64,000 nt of DNA from Desulfonispora thiosulfatigenes DSM 11270 (GCF_900176035.1 NZ_FWWT01000017.1:1-64000), one strand, 5' to 3'. Shown: positions 34,574 to 45,209, counted from the stretch's first letter. Made by a program: numbers and translations. Notes: generated from the sequence alone by a model not told the origin.

Positions 34574-36052
34574 ATGTTTCCAGAGACTAAGGAAGATTTT
34601 TTAACGCTTACTAAGAAAGCTAATTTAATTCCTATTTATAAGGAATATTCATCTGCACTTGAAACGCCCTTAGCTGTTTTTTTAAAGCTAAAAAGTAATA
34701 AACATGCGTTTTTATTAGAAAGCGTAGAAAGAGGAGTCCAAATGGGGAGGTTTTCTTTTGTTGGATTTGAGCCTAGGGCAATATTTAAGGCTAAAGATAA
34801 AGAAATAAGTATAGAGGAACAAGGAGAAATCACCAATTACACTTGCCTTGACCCTTTAAAAGAAATAGAGGGAATTTTCCAAAAGTATATTGCTTTATCT
34901 GTACCAGAACTACCTATGTTTTCAGGGGGAGCGGTAGGTTACTTTGGTTATGACATGATTAGAAACTGGGAGGATATACCTAAGGGTAATATTAAGGATA
35001 CTGATTATCCTGATTGTTTATTAATGTTTACCGATCAGCTAATTATCTTTGATCATGTAAAACAAACGATGAAAATTGTAATCAATGTCCATGTGGGGAA
35101 TAATCCTGAGGAGCAATATCTAGAGGCTCTACAAAAGATAGAAATAATTAAGGCAAAATTAGATAGACCTATTCCTAAAGATAAATTACAGAAAAATAAA
35201 CAAAAGGAAGAGTTAGATTTTCAGGAAAATACTACCCCAGAGGAATTTAAGGAAAAGGTAAAAAAGGCCAAGAAATATATTGAAAGCGGTGATATTTTTC
35301 AAGTTGTAATATCTCGCAAGATAGATTTTGAATTAAAGACAGATCCATTATTAATCTATCAAAGTTTAAGATCCTTAAATCCTTCTCCTTATATGTTTTA
35401 CTTAGACTTTGCTGATATTAAGCTAGTTGGTTCATCCCCAGAAATAATGGTCAAAGTAGAAAATAATAGGGCTGAACTAAGACCGATTGCGGGAACTAGA
35501 CCAAGAGGAAAAACTGCAGAAGAAGATAGTGTTCTTATAGAAGATTTATTAGCTGATGAAAAGGAAAAGGCAGAACATTTAATGCTTGTTGATTTAGGTC
35601 GAAATGATTTAGGAAGAGTTAGCCAGTATGGAACTGTAAAGGTAGAAGAATTTATGAAGGTAGAAAAATATTCGCATGTTTCTCATTTAGTATCTAAAGT
35701 TACAGGAAAGTTAAAAGAGGGTTCAAATTGTTTTGATGTACTAAGAGCAAGCTTTCCTGCTGGGACGGTTTCAGGTGCACCTAAAATAAGAGCTATGCAA
35801 ATTATTGATGAATTAGAAGGGGAGGCAAGAGGACCATACGCAGGAGCGGTAGGTTCTCTAGGTTATAACGGTAATCTGGATACTTGTATTACTATTCGGA
35901 CTTTAATGATTAATAAAAATAGAGCAACTATTCAGGCAGGAGCAGGAATTGTTGCTGATTCTAACCCAGTAAATGAATATCTAGAAACGTGTAACAAAAA
36001 GGGGGCAATTTTAAAAGCAATAGAAATTGCTACGAAGGGGGAAGAAGATTGA
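34574..36052 (+). CDS. trpE: Anthranilate synthase component I
   Basis: Converts chorismate and ammonia/glutamine nitrogen to anthranilate; 492 residues, normal length. The N-terminal Trp-feedback region includes LLESVERGVQMGRFSF; the catalytic part shows RPIAGTRPRG, EKAEHLMLVDLGRNDLGRV and SFPAGTVSGAPKIRAM. AAGGAGG precedes the ATG. Its stop overlaps the trpG start. Confidence 0.94.
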   Translation: MFPETKEDFLTLTKKANLIPIYKEYSSALETPLAVFLKLKSNKHAFLLESVERGVQMGRFSFVGFEPRAIFKAKDKEISIEEQGEITNYTCLDPLKEIEGIFQKYIALSVPELPMFSGGAVGYFGYDMIRNWEDIPKGNIKDTDYPDCLLMFTDQLIIFDHVKQTMKIVINVHVGNNPEEQYLEALQKIEIIKAKLDRPIPKDKLQKNKQKEELDFQENTTPEEFKEKVKKAKKYIESGDIFQVVISRKIDFELKTDPLLIYQSLRSLNPSPYMFYLDFADIKLVGSSPEIMVKVENNRAELRPIAGTRPRGKTAEEDSVLIEDLLADEKEKAEHLMLVDLGRNDLGRVSQYGTVKVEEFMKVEKYSHVSHLVSKVTGKLKEGSNCFDVLRASFPAGTVSGAPKIRAMQIIDELEGEARGPYAGAVGSLGYNGNLDTCITIRTLMINKNRATIQAGAGIVADSNPVNEYLETCNKKGAILKAIEIATKGEED

Positions 36053-36612
36053 TTTTAGTAATCGACAATTATGATTCGTTTGTATATAACTTAGTTCAAT
36101 ATTTAGGATCCTTAGGAGAAGAAATTAAGGTAGTGCGTAATAATAAAATTACACTTAGCGAGATAGAGAAACTTAATCCTCTGAAAATCGTGATTTCACC
36201 AGGACCTGGTAAACCAGAAAATGCAGGAATTAGTAAAGATGTAGTTAGTTATTTTTCGGGAAAGATTCCTATTTTAGGGGTATGTTTAGGTCATCAATGT
36301 ATTGGCGAAGTATTTGGAGCAAATATTTCTCAAGCAAAAAGTATTGTTCATGGAAAAACATCTATTATTACACATAGTGAAGGGGGAATCTTTAGGGGTA
36401 TCCCACCAGGGATATTAGTAACGCGGTATCATTCTTTAGTTATTTTAAAAGAAAGCATACCGAAAAGTTTAAGCATAACTGCTGTTAGTGAGGATGGAGA
36501 AATAATGGCAATCAAGCACAAGGATTACCCTACGTATGGAGTACAGTTTCACCCTGAATCCATTGCAAGTCAGTATGGAAAAGAAATATTAGAAAACTTT
36601 CTCAAAATATAA
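36049..36612 (+). CDS. trpG: Anthranilate synthase component II (glutamine amidotransferase)
   Basis: A 187-residue class I amidotransferase supplying ammonia to TrpE. The nucleophile is Cys in GVCLGHQCIGE, with His and Glu in VQFHPESI. It starts at TTG inside the trpE stop (TTGA overlap), i.e. translationally coupled. As the only copy in view it might also serve p-aminobenzoate synthesis. Confidence 0.93.
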   Translation: MILVIDNYDSFVYNLVQYLGSLGEEIKVVRNNKITLSEIEKLNPLKIVISPGPGKPENAGISKDVVSYFSGKIPILGVCLGHQCIGEVFGANISQAKSIVHGKTSIITHSEGGIFRGIPPGILVTRYHSLVILKESIPKSLSITAVSEDGEIMAIKHKDYPTYGVQFHPESIASQYGKEILENFLKI

Positions 36613-36643
36613 AGAGAAAAATTGAGAGGAGATGAGCTTAGTT

Positions 36644-37669
36644 ATGAAAGAGGCAATTAGTAGAGTAGTTAGAGGAGAAAATTTATCTATAGAAACGGCA
36701 ACGAGTGTTATGAAAACAATTATGGAGGGTAATGCTACCCCTGCACAAATTGGAAGCTTTTTAACAGCATTAAGAATAAAAGGAGAAACACCAGAAGAAA
36801 TAATTGGCTTTGCAAGAGTAATGAGAGAAAAAGCAATTTCTATTAAATCAACTCATCCTTTTTTAATCGATAGTGTGGGTACTGGAGGAGATGGAAGTGG
36901 AACTTTTAATATATCCACTACGGTATCTTTTGTAGTAGCAGGAGCAGGTCTAGCTGTAGCAAAACACGGAAATAGGTCAGTCTCTAGTAGATGTGGGAGT
37001 GCAGATGTATTAGAAGCTTTAGGAGTAAAGATTGATTTAAATAAAGAAGAAGTGGAAAGGGTTTTAAATAGCACAGGCTTAGGATTTATTTATGCTCCTA
37101 ATTTTCATAAAGCTATGAAACATGCAATAAATCCCCGTAAAGAAATAGGGATAAGAAGCATTTTTAACCTTTTAGGACCTTTAACTAACCCTGCCCAGAT
37201 TAAATATATGCTTTTAGGTGTATATGATCCTAATTTAACGGAAATTATTGCAGAGGTTTTAAGGGAACTAGGAATAGAAGGTGCGTACGTAGTTCATGGA
37301 GATAGTGGATTAGATGAAATATCAATAACAGGTCCTAGTAAAATTACACAGTTAAGTGAAGGAAAAATTATAAACTATGAAATTACACCTGAACAATTTG
37401 GTTTTGCACGGAGAAGTCTTGAAGAAATAAAAGGAGGTAATGCCGCTCTAAATGCGAGAATTACCCAAAAGGTTCTAAGAGGAGACAAGGGAGCTTTTAG
37501 AGATATTGTAGTCTTAAATAGTGCGGCTCTTTTTTGTACATCAAAATTAACCAAGGATTTATCAGAAGGGGTTCAGTTAGCTAAGGAAATTATTGATTCT
37601 GGTCTAGCCCAAAAAAAACTTAATGAATTAATAGAGGTTAGCAACAAAGTGGGAGGCGAGAGGTTATGA
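36644..37669 (+). CDS. trpD: Anthranilate phosphoribosyltransferase
   Basis: Transfers phosphoribosyl from PRPP to anthranilate; about 341 residues. DSVGTGGDGSGTFNIST is the PRPP/anthranilate site, followed by KHGNRSVSSRCGSADVLEALG. The start is uncertain: ATG 36632 lies directly on the GAGAGGAG site, so I prefer ATG 36644, 12 nt from it. It overlaps trpC by 4 nt (ATGA). Confidence 0.92.
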   Translation: MKEAISRVVRGENLSIETATSVMKTIMEGNATPAQIGSFLTALRIKGETPEEIIGFARVMREKAISIKSTHPFLIDSVGTGGDGSGTFNISTTVSFVVAGAGLAVAKHGNRSVSSRCGSADVLEALGVKIDLNKEEVERVLNSTGLGFIYAPNFHKAMKHAINPRKEIGIRSIFNLLGPLTNPAQIKYMLLGVYDPNLTEIIAEVLRELGIEGAYVVHGDSGLDEISITGPSKITQLSEGKIINYEITPEQFGFARRSLEEIKGGNAALNARITQKVLRGDKGAFRDIVVLNSAALFCTSKLTKDLSEGVQLAKEIIDSGLAQKKLNELIEVSNKVGGERL

Positions 37670-38391
37670 TCTTAGAAAAAATTGTGGATTTTAAAAAAGA
37701 AGAAATAAAGCAAAAAAAGAAAGTAAAAGGTACTTTTAAAGATGCCTTAAATAAACCTGGAATTAGTTTAATTGCAGAAGTTAAAAAGGCCTCTCCTTCT
37801 AAAGGTGTTTTAAGGGAAAACTTTAATCCGGTCCAAATCGCTAAAGATTATGAAAATGGGGGAGCAAGGGCAATTTCAGTTCTGACTGATGCTAAGTTTT
37901 TTGGGGGATGTAGTGAAGATTTAACACTAGTTAAAGCAAATGTAAATTTACCAGTCTTACGCAAGGATTTCATTATTGATCCTATACAAATTTACGAAGC
38001 CCTATCTTTAGGTGCAGATGCTATTCTTTTAATTGTGGCAATCTTAACTGAAAAGAAGTTAAAAGAGTATATGCAAATAGCAGCGGACTTAGGTTTAGAT
38101 GTTTTAGTAGAAGTACACAGTAGAGAAGAATTAGCAAAAGCTCTTGCTGTAGGAGCAAAAATTATAGGCGTTAATAATCGAGACTTAAGGAGCTTTCAGA
38201 CAGATATCAAAGTCACCTTAAATTTAGCCGAGTTTGTACCTAGTGATTGTATCTTAGTAAGTGAAAGTGGAATTTCTAGTAAAGATGATTTAAAAAGATT
38301 ACAAGAAGTAGGTGTAGATGCAGTTTTAGTGGGAGAATCTCTAGTAAAGGAAAAGGATATACAGGCAAAGATTAAGGATCTCTTGTCATGA
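37666..38391 (+). CDS. trpC: Indole-3-glycerol-phosphate synthase
   Basis: A 241-residue TIM-barrel enzyme closing the indole ring. Key segments: LIAEVKKASPSKGVL, FGGCSEDL, VLRKDFIIDPIQIYEA, IGVNNRDLRSF and SESGISS. ATGA overlaps with both trpD and trpF indicate coupled translation. Confidence 0.94.
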   Translation: MILEKIVDFKKEEIKQKKKVKGTFKDALNKPGISLIAEVKKASPSKGVLRENFNPVQIAKDYENGGARAISVLTDAKFFGGCSEDLTLVKANVNLPVLRKDFIIDPIQIYEALSLGADAILLIVAILTEKKLKEYMQIAADLGLDVLVEVHSREELAKALAVGAKIIGVNNRDLRSFQTDIKVTLNLAEFVPSDCILVSESGISSKDDLKRLQEVGVDAVLVGESLVKEKDIQAKIKDLLS

Positions 38392-39026
38392 CTTGGATAA
38401 AAATTTGCGGAATTACAAATATCCCTGATGCTAAACTAGCCTGTTCCTTAGGAGCAGATGCTTTAGGTTTTATTTTTGCCCCTAGTACAAGAAAAGTAAA
38501 TCCCAAAATTGCGCAGGAAATAATAAAAGATCTTCCTTTTGATGTAGAAAAAATTGGCGTATTTATGGATGAAGATATAAAGGTTGTTCAGGAAATTGCA
38601 GAATATTGTGGTTTAACGGGTCTCCAATTTCATGGTAAGGAATCACCGAAATATTGTAAGAATTTTGCTAAGTACAAAGTAATTAAATCTTTTCGGATTA
38701 AAGAAGAGCAAGATTTAGAAAAGACTAATGATTATTTAGAAAATGTTGACCTGATTTTACTTGATACCTATGTTCCAGCAGTTCCAGGAGGTACAGGAAA
38801 AACCTTTCCTTGGGAGATTGCTAGAAAGCAGGTCGGGGGAGGAGTTCCCGTAATTATTGCTGGGGGGATCAATGCTAGCAATGTAAATAAAGCCATTCGG
38901 GTAGCAAGTCCTTTTGGAATTGATATTGGAAGCGGAGTAGAAAGTGAGCCTGGAAAAAAGGATAAAGAAAAGTTAAGTAAGTTATTTAAGACTTTAAATT
39001 CTAAGGAGGAAATGAGATATGAATAG
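38388..39026 (+). CDS. trpF: Phosphoribosylanthranilate isomerase
   Basis: A 212-residue TIM barrel isomerising PRA to Cd[11 protein letters not shown] has the catalytic Cys; [29 protein letters not shown] (with the catalytic Asp) and [10 protein letters not shown] follow. It overlaps trpC by 4 nt and trpB by 8 nt. Confidence 0.93.
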   Translation: MTWIKICGITNIPDAKLACSLGADALGFIFAPSTRKVNPKIAQEIIKDLPFDVEKIGVFMDEDIKVVQEIAEYCGLTGLQFHGKESPKYCKNFAKYKVIKSFRIKEEQDLEKTNDYLENVDLILLDTYVPAVPGGTGKTFPWEIARKQVGGGVPVIIAGGINASNVNKAIRVASPFGIDIGSGVESEPGKKDKEKLSKLFKTLNSKEEMRYE

Positions 39027-40202
39027 ATTGGGATATTTTGGGGAGTTTGGAGGACAGTTTGTACCCGAGACCTTAATGCCTGCTTTAGAAGAACTAGAAT
39101 CAGCTTATAATAAATATAAAAATGATGATGAATTTACAAAAGAGTACAACTATTATTTAAAAGATTATGTAGGCAGAGCTAATCCTTTATATTATGCACA
39201 GCAGTTAACTAAATATTTAAAGGGAGCAAAAGTTTATTTAAAAAGAGAAGATTTAAATCATACCGGATCTCATAAAATTAATAATGCCTTAGGTCAAGCC
39301 CTTTTAGCTAAAAGAATGGGGAAAAAAGAGTTATAGCTGAAACTGGTGCAGGTCAACATGGTGTTGCTACTGCTACAGCTGCAGCATTACTAGGACTTGA
39401 ATGTGAAATATTTATGGGAAGGGAAGATGTACGTCGTCAAAGTCTTAATGTATTTCGGATGGAGCTTTTAGGAGCAAAGGTTAGAAGCGTAGAATCAGGA
39501 ACAAAAACACTTAAAGATGCAACTAATGAAGCTTTACGTAACTGGGTAGCAACTGTAGAAAATACTCATTATATAATTGGCTCAGTCGTAGGACCACACC
39601 CTTATCCTTTGATGGTTAGAGATTTTCAAAGTATTATTGGAAAGGAAGTAAAAGAACAAATTCTAAAGCTAGAAGGAAAATTACCAGATTTATTAATTGC
39701 CCCTGTAGGTGGGGGAAGTAACTCCATGGGTCTATTTCACCCTTTTATAGATTCAAAGGTAGAGATGATTGGGGTTGAAGCGTACGGAAAAGGTATTGAT
39801 ACAGATCAGCATTCTGCATCTTTAACCCTAGGAACTAAAGGAGTATTACATGGAGCTTTAAGTTATTTACTACAAAATGAAGATGGTCAAATCTTACCAG
39901 CTCATTCTATTTCAGCAGGTTTAGATTATCCAGGAGTAGGACCTGAGCATAGTTATTTAAAAGATAGTAAAAGGGTAAAGTATGTAGGAATTACAGATAA
40001 AGAGGCATTAGAAGCCTTTAAATTATTATCGAGAGTAGAAGGAATAATTCCCGCGCTTGAAAGTGCTCATGCCATTGCCCATGCGTGTAAAATAGTTCCA
40101 CAGTTAAGTAAGGATAAAACTATTGTAATTTGTCTTTCTGGTCGGGGCGATAAAGATGTAGCAGAAGTTTGTGATTTATTAAGGGGTGAAGTAAATGAAT
40201 AG
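39019..40202 (+). pseudogene. trpB: Tryptophan synthase beta chain, frame-disrupted
   Basis: PLP enzyme joining indole and serine. The first frame (39019-39336) ends early after [19 protein letters not shown], which holds the PLP-binding Lys. The second frame (from about 39330) continues [17 protein letters not shown] and runs to 40202. The break is at an A6 run (39322-39327); one more A would restore a normal product of 394 residues. All other motifs ([15 protein letters not shown]) are intact and the rest of the operon is undamaged. A missing base in the assembly, or a very recent mutation, is therefore more likely than old decay. The local codons do not form a good ribosomal slip site. Confidence 0.85.
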
Positions 40203-41004
40203 AATTGATCAAACTTTTAAAAAGCTAGCTAGTCAGAATAAGAAAGCATTAATTCCATATGTTAGCGTAGGAGACCCTAATTTAGAATTTACAGAAAGGT
40301 TAGTTTTAAAGCTAGCAGAAGAGGGAGCAGATTTAATTGAATTAGGTATTCCTTATTCAGATCCTGTAGCAGATGGACCAACTATTCAAAAGGCATCAGC
40401 CAGGGCACTATCTGGAGGGGTAACACTTGAAAAAATATTTTCTTTAATTTTACGCTTAAGAGAAAAAACGCAAATACCATTAATAATCATGAGTTACTTT
40501 AATCCCATCTATGTAAAAGGTATGGAAAACTTTACTAAAAAAGCATCTGCTAGCGGAATAGATGGAATTATTATTCCAGATTTACCAGTTGAAGAAGCGG
40601 GTATTTTTAATGAATTGGCCAAAGAACAGGGAATATATTTAATAAATTTAATAGCTCCGACTAGCAATAAAAGAATTAAGAAAATTGTCCAAAATTCTAA
40701 AGGATTTATTTATTGTGTAAGTAGCTTAGGTGTAACAGGAGCAAGGGCAGGAAACTTTAATAATTTAGAAACGTTTTTACAAAATATCCGAGCGGAAACT
40801 GATTTACCCTTAGCAGTAGGTTTTGGAGTATCTACTAGCGAGCAGGCTAAAAATATAGCTCAGTATGCAGAGGGTGTTATTATAGGAAGTGCTTTGATTA
40901 ATCAGATTGAAAAAAATATAGATCAAAACTATTTTAATCAAGAAAAAGCATTAAGTGATGCTTCTAGTTTTATTAGGGATTTAAAAGGAGCCATGAGTAT
41001 TTAA
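40195..41004 (+). CDS. trpA: Tryptophan synthase alpha chain
   Basis: A 269-residue TIM barrel releasing indole from indole-glycerol phosphate. [19 protein letters not shown] contains the catalytic Asp region, [12 protein letters not shown] and [11 protein letters not shown] follow. It overlaps the end of trpB by 8 nt and ends the operon. Confidence 0.94.
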   Translation: MNRIDQTFKKLASQNKKALIPYVSVGDPNLEFTERLVLKLAEEGADLIELGIPYSDPVADGPTIQKASARALSGGVTLEKIFSLILRLREKTQIPLIIMSYFNPIYVKGMENFTKKASASGIDGIIIPDLPVEEAGIFNELAKEQGIYLINLIAPTSNKRIKKIVQNSKGFIYCVSSLGVTGARAGNFNNLETFLQNIRAETDLPLAVGFGVSTSEQAKNIAQYAEGVIIGSALINQIEKNIDQNYFNQEKALSDASSFIRDLKGAMSI

Positions 41005-41036
41005 TATTTCTAAAAATAGAAATATATAATTTATTT

Positions 41037-41083
41037 TAATGGGTTAGTAGCTTAAACATTTAAACACTAACCCATTAGTTTTA
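41037..41083 (+). terminator. Terminator of the trp operon
   Basis: A perfect 12-bp stem TAATGGGTTAGT/ACTAACCCATTA is followed by GTTTTAA. It may also act on the convergent HD gene. Confidence 0.75.
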
Positions 41084-41118
41084 ACGAACCAAACTTTTAC
41101 ATTTTTGTAGGAATATTT

Positions 41119-41709
41119 TTACGTTTTTTCTTCTTCAGCTATTTTTTCGGGACTCATTTTACCTCTACCCAATCTATCGCACAAGGAAAGAAGAGCAATA
41201 TCTTCTAATTTAACTTCAGAAAGCATACTTTTAATCTTAGCAAATGGCAGATTTTTAACTACATAAAGAATTTGCATATGCCACCTAACCATTTTTGAAA
41301 CCTCATGAATAAGGTTTTTTTCGGCACCTAAACTAGTTAAAAAATCCTGAGCTAATTTTTCGCCTAGTTTATCGTGATTATAGGCTGTTATTTTCCCCTT
41401 TTTAATTTTAGTAGCCGGTACCTTCCCTAAATCATGTAAAAGTGCTGACCACATGAAAACTCTAGGATTGCTGCTTTGATTTTTTCTACTTGCTGCGTGA
41501 TCAACTACTTGCATGGTATGGTTCCAAACATTTCCTTCCGGATGATGCTGGGGTGATTGCTCAGTCTTTTTTAAATCTCTAAGCATGGTAAAAGGATAAT
41601 TATCTAGAATATTATGCTCATTTAATAGCTTAGTAAAATAATTTGAGGGTTTTTCGTCATTTAATAAATGCTTTTCAAAATCTGTAAAGATAAATTGATT
41701 AGTTTTCAT
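41119..41709 (-). CDS. HD-domain phosphohydrolase
   Basis: A 196-residue HD protein: HPEGNVWNHTMQVVDHA supplies the first metal His residues, ALLHDLGKV the HD pair, and HDKLGEK a later His. The layout resembles the HD part of CCA-adding enzymes, without the nucleotidyltransferase domain. The substrate is unknown. ATG 41709, 7 nt after AAAGG, is a better start than ATG 41733. It is a single gene convergent with trp. Confidence 0.8.
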   Translation of the reverse strand: MKTNQFIFTDFEKHLLNDEKPSNYFTKLLNEHNILDNYPFTMLRDLKKTEQSPQHHPEGNVWNHTMQVVDHAASRKNQSSNPRVFMWSALLHDLGKVPATKIKKGKITAYNHDKLGEKLAQDFLTSLGAEKNLIHEVSKMVRWHMQILYVVKNLPFAKIKSMLSEVKLEDIALLSLCDRLGRGKMSPEKIAEEEKT

Positions 41710-41888
41710 CTGATTACCTTTCGTTAAAAACATAATAATAATTTTATTTTGCGTAAGGCAAGTAGCGATTATGTGAGGAAAAATTTTGCTGTGAAATATA
41801 AGATCATTGTCTTTATTTGCTTAATAGAATGTAACCACTTTTAACCTTTTACATAAATTAAAGTAGAAGGGAAAAGGGAGGTTTTTTT

Positions 41889-43163
41889 ATGCTTATTCAT
41901 GTCGTGAAAAAAGGAGATACTCTTTGGAAGATAGCAAAAAAATATCGCGTTTCTATAGAAAGAATAATTGAAATTAATGAGCTTAAAAAACCAGATCAAT
42001 TGGTCGTTGGTCTTGCATTATTAATTCCAGAAGAAAAAATCATTCATACTGTTAGAAAAGGAGAAACATTATGGCTTATTGTAAACAAATATGGGATTTC
42101 ATTACAGACGTTAATTGATGCAAATAAGATTGCAAATCCTGATCTTATTTATCCTGGTACTAAATTAATTATTCCAAGAAAAGAAAAACCTACTATTGAA
42201 GTAAATGCCTATACTTACAAATTGGGTCAAGAAGCTGTGCCAATAGTAAAAAATGTTGGTGAATATTTAACTTATTTAAGTCCTTTTGCTTATTTAATTA
42301 AAGAAGATGGTAACCTTCAAAGTATATGGGATATGCCTGCAATTGAAGCGGCTTATGCTGAAAATGTAGTTCCCATGATGTCGATTACAAATTTTACTGT
42401 AACTCAACTTGGAGAAAATTTAGCCCATGTGATTTTGGCAAGTCCTGAAATTATCGAAAATTTACTTACAAATATTATTAATATAATGAAAGAAAAAGGT
42501 TATAAAGGATTAAATATTGATTTTGAAAATGTGCTTCCGAGGGACCGAGAACCTTATAATAACTTTTTAAGACGTGCAGTAAAACGATTACATGCAGAAA
42601 ATTATTTTGTTTCCACTGCTCTTGCTCCAAAAGTTAGTTCAGATCAACCTGGTTTGTTATACGAAGCTCATGACTATGAAGCACATGGCAAGATTGTAGA
42701 TTTTATAATCTTAATGACCTATGAATGGGGATATCGTTTAGGACCACCTCAAGCTATTTCCCCTTTAAATCAAATAAAGCGAGTGTTAGATTATGCAGTT
42801 TCTGTCATACCAAGAGAAAAAATATTCTTTGGTTTTCAAATATACGCAAGGGATTGGCTCTTACCACATGTAAAAGGTCAAGAGGCAGAAACATTTAGTG
42901 TAGCTGAAGCTATTGATAGAGCAATAAGATATGGTGCTGATATCCAGTATGATCAATTAACTCAATCACCATTTTATCGATATAAAGATGAACAAGGAAG
43001 AATGCACGAAGTTTGGTTTGAAGATGCTCGTAGTGCCAAGGCAAAATTTGATACAGTAAAAGAATATAATTTACGTGGCATAAGTTATTGGGCCTTAGGT
43101 TATCCATTCCCACAAAACTGGGTTTTGTTAGAAGATACATTTAACATTAAAAAATATTTGTAA
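41889..43163 (+). CDS. SleL/YaaH-like LysM-GH18 spore cortex hydrolase
   Basis: A 424-residue protein with two N-terminal LysM repeats (about residues 2-47 and 50-96, each starting HVVKKGDTLW or HTVRKGETLW) and a glycoside hydrolase 18 barrel. The catalytic stretch is GLNIDFENV, as in the cortex-fragment N-acetylglucosaminidase SleL/YaaH. It would act on spore peptidoglycan during germination and implies a spore-forming host. There is no signal peptide, as is usual for spore-coat-targeted members. Confidence 0.87.
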   Translation: MLIHVVKKGDTLWKIAKKYRVSIERIIEINELKKPDQLVVGLALLIPEEKIIHTVRKGETLWLIVNKYGISLQTLIDANKIANPDLIYPGTKLIIPRKEKPTIEVNAYTYKLGQEAVPIVKNVGEYLTYLSPFAYLIKEDGNLQSIWDMPAIEAAYAENVVPMMSITNFTVTQLGENLAHVILASPEIIENLLTNIINIMKEKGYKGLNIDFENVLPRDREPYNNFLRRAVKRLHAENYFVSTALAPKVSSDQPGLLYEAHDYEAHGKIVDFIILMTYEWGYRLGPPQAISPLNQIKRVLDYAVSVIPREKIFFGFQIYARDWLLPHVKGQEAETFSVAEAIDRAIRYGADIQYDQLTQSPFYRYKDEQGRMHEVWFEDARSAKAKFDTVKEYNLRGISYWALGYPFPQNWVLLEDTFNIKKYL

Positions 43164-43170
43164 TATTGTT

Positions 43171-43199
43171 AAAAGGCATTTAGGTAGATGCCTTTTTTT
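43171..43199 (+). terminator. Terminator after the SleL-like gene
   Basis: The stem AAAGGCAT/ATGCCTTT runs into a T7 stretch. The gap from here to 43418 has no gene that I can support, only a weak 27-codon frame. Confidence 0.88.
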
Positions 43200-43418
43200 A
43201 TTTGTTTAAATTGATATAATGGACATAATATATTAAGAATTTAGGTGAGAATAATACAGGAGGTAATTATTCATTTTCTAGTAAATAAGGAGAAGAATTA
43301 TTCGTCTGTAATAGAATTTCAGAAATAAATATTAGCTAAAAAATATTGTAACAAGTTATTTTAAAGGATATATTTTATAATAAGGTTAAAACTAGTAAAA
43401 GGCAGGTGACATTAATAA

Positions 43419-43982
43419 TTGATTGAACTACTTCAAGGCTATGGTTTATGGGGCATTTTTATATTATCTTTTTTGGAAGCAATTTTTTTCCCAGTCCCAG
43501 TGGAAGCAATTTTAATACCTTTTTTAGTATTACATCCAGATAATATGATTTTAGCAATCTTTTTAGCTACAATGGGTTGCTTATTAGGTGGGATAATTGG
43601 TTATAAGATCGGGCAAACAGGAGGAGTCAAGGTTGCTCATAGATTTATCAGTCCAGAAAAAATGGATTCTGGAATACTTTTTTATCATAAATATGGAGGC
43701 TGGGCGCTTGCACTTGCTATTTTGACTCCTTTACCTTATAAAGTTTTTACAATAGTTTCGGGCATTTTACAAATGAACTTTGCAAAGTTTGTCTATACTA
43801 CTGTTTGGAGTAGGCTAGTAAGAATCACTATTATTAGTTTACTTACCGTGTATTATGGAGCTTATATTTTTGAAAATGCGTTAACCCTTTTTATGAATAA
43901 TAAAACAATATTTTTAATTCTCGTGTTAATTATAGCTATAGCATATGGATATTATAGACATCGGATGAAAACCAAAGTGTAA
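43419..43982 (+). CDS. DedA/VTT-family membrane protein
   Basis: A 187-residue membrane protein of the DedA/YqaA group. The FLEAIFFPVPVEAILIP and GGIIGYKIGQTGG stretches and the later TPLPYKVFTIVSGI match the family's re-entrant loop regions. Family members have been linked to lipid-carrier recycling and membrane homeostasis. It starts at TTG with AGGTGA upstream. Confidence 0.85.
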   Translation: MIELLQGYGLWGIFILSFLEAIFFPVPVEAILIPFLVLHPDNMILAIFLATMGCLLGGIIGYKIGQTGGVKVAHRFISPEKMDSGILFYHKYGGWALALAILTPLPYKVFTIVSGILQMNFAKFVYTTVWSRLVRITIISLLTVYYGAYIFENALTLFMNNKTIFLILVLIIAIAYGYYRHRMKTKV

Positions 43983-44014
43983 AGCGATGAATATTAAAAA
44001 TATTGATCGCTTTT
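43981..44014 (+). terminator. Terminator after the DedA-like gene
   Basis: The stem AAAGCGAT/ATCGCTTT, with an additional ATATT/AATAT inner stem, ends in TTTT. Confidence 0.8.
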
Positions 44015-44098
44015 GATTATTTAAGAACAATTTTATGTACAAATTTTGACTTTTTATAATTTTTATTGACTTTAAATTTACTATATGTTAAAAATACA

Positions 44099-44125
44099 TT
44101 GTTTGTATTGATTATATGGTACAAT
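44099..44125 (+). promoter_or_regulatory. Candidate extended -10 promoter for potABCD
   Basis: TGGTACAAT (extended -10, TACAAT at 44120-44125) has only a weak -35-like TTGTTT 15 bp upstream. It lies 37 bp before potA. Confidence 0.4.
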
Positions 44126-44161
44126 GATACTTACATTTAATTTTTATAAGGGGGGTAGAAA

Positions 44162-45209
44162 TTGTCAGAAGAAGTAATTAGATTAGTTAATATCTCTAAA
44201 AGCTATGATGGTGAAGAAGTCTTAAAAGGCATTAATCTTTATATTCTGAAAAATGAATTTCTTACTTTATTAGGACCTAGTGGTTGTGGCAAAACTACTA
44301 CTTTAAGGATAATAGGTGGCTTTGAAGAGCCTAATAAGGGAGAAATTTTTTTTTAATGGATTAAATGTAGAGAAAATTCCACCTTTTAAAAGAAAGGTTA
44401 ACACAGTATTTCAAAAGTATGCACTTTTTCCTCATATGAATGTTTTTGAAAATGTAGCTTTTGGATTAAAAATAAAAAAACTCGATAAAAATGTTATAGA
44501 AAAGAAAGTTAGTGAAATGCTAAAGATAGTGAATTTACCAGGTTATGAAAAACGATCTGTTGATTCATTAAGTGGGGGACAGCAGCAACGGGTTGCTATT
44601 GCAAGAGCACTAGTAAATGAACCAGAGGTTTTGTTATTAGATGAACCACTAGGTGCATTAGATTTAAAACTTAGAAAAGATATGCAAACAGAGCTTAAAA
44701 ATATTCAACAAAGCTTAGGCATTACTTTTGTATATGTTACCCATGACCAAGAAGAGGCATTAACCATGTCTGATACGATTGTGGTCATGAATAATGGGGT
44801 AATTCAGCAAATAGGAACACCTATAGATATTTATAATGAACCTAAAAATGCTTTTGTTGCCGAATTTATCGGAGAAAGTAATATTATTGACGGTATTATG
44901 CTTAAAGACTTTTTAGTTAATTTTGCAGGTCGAGAATTTGAGTGTTTAGATAAAGGTTTTGGTACTAATGAAGAGGTAGATGTTGTAATAAGACCAGAAG
45001 ATATTGAATTAGTTGGGGTAGAACAAGGTATGTTACAAGGCATGGTTGAGTCAGTAGTTTTTAAAGGTGTACACTATGAAATGATGATTTCTAATCAAGG
45101 TTTTAATTGGATGGTTCACAGTACGATTATGAAACCAGAAGGAACAAAGGTAGGTTTTTCCTTTAACACCGAAGATATTCATATTATGAAGAAGGTTAGA
45201 GAAGAATGA
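44162..45209 (+). pseudogene. potA: Spermidine/putrescine ABC transporter ATPase, frame-disrupted
   Basis: The ATPase of a polyamine importer. The first frame (44162-44356, TTG start after AAGGGGGG) has Walker A GPSGCGKTTTLR and stops in a T9 run (44346-44354). Eight T residues would keep one frame of 348 residues. The second part has the Q-loop [11 protein letters not shown], signature [15 protein letters not shown], Walker [13 protein letters not shown] and H-loop THDQEEAL, then a TOBE-like C-terminus. Everything except the run is intact, so base-calling error or transcriptional slippage on T9 is plausible. It overlaps potB by 4 nt. Confidence 0.85.

Noticed and set aside
39322-39327. Programmed -1 frameshift in trpB
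   Set aside because: The zero-frame codons are GGG AAA AAA GAG. The P-site re-pairing would be mismatched and no expressed trpB needs a shift; a missing A is more likely.
43243-43326. A 27-codon frame between the SleL-like and DedA genes
   Set aside because: Weak start context, no similarity that I recognise, and normal AT-rich background composition.
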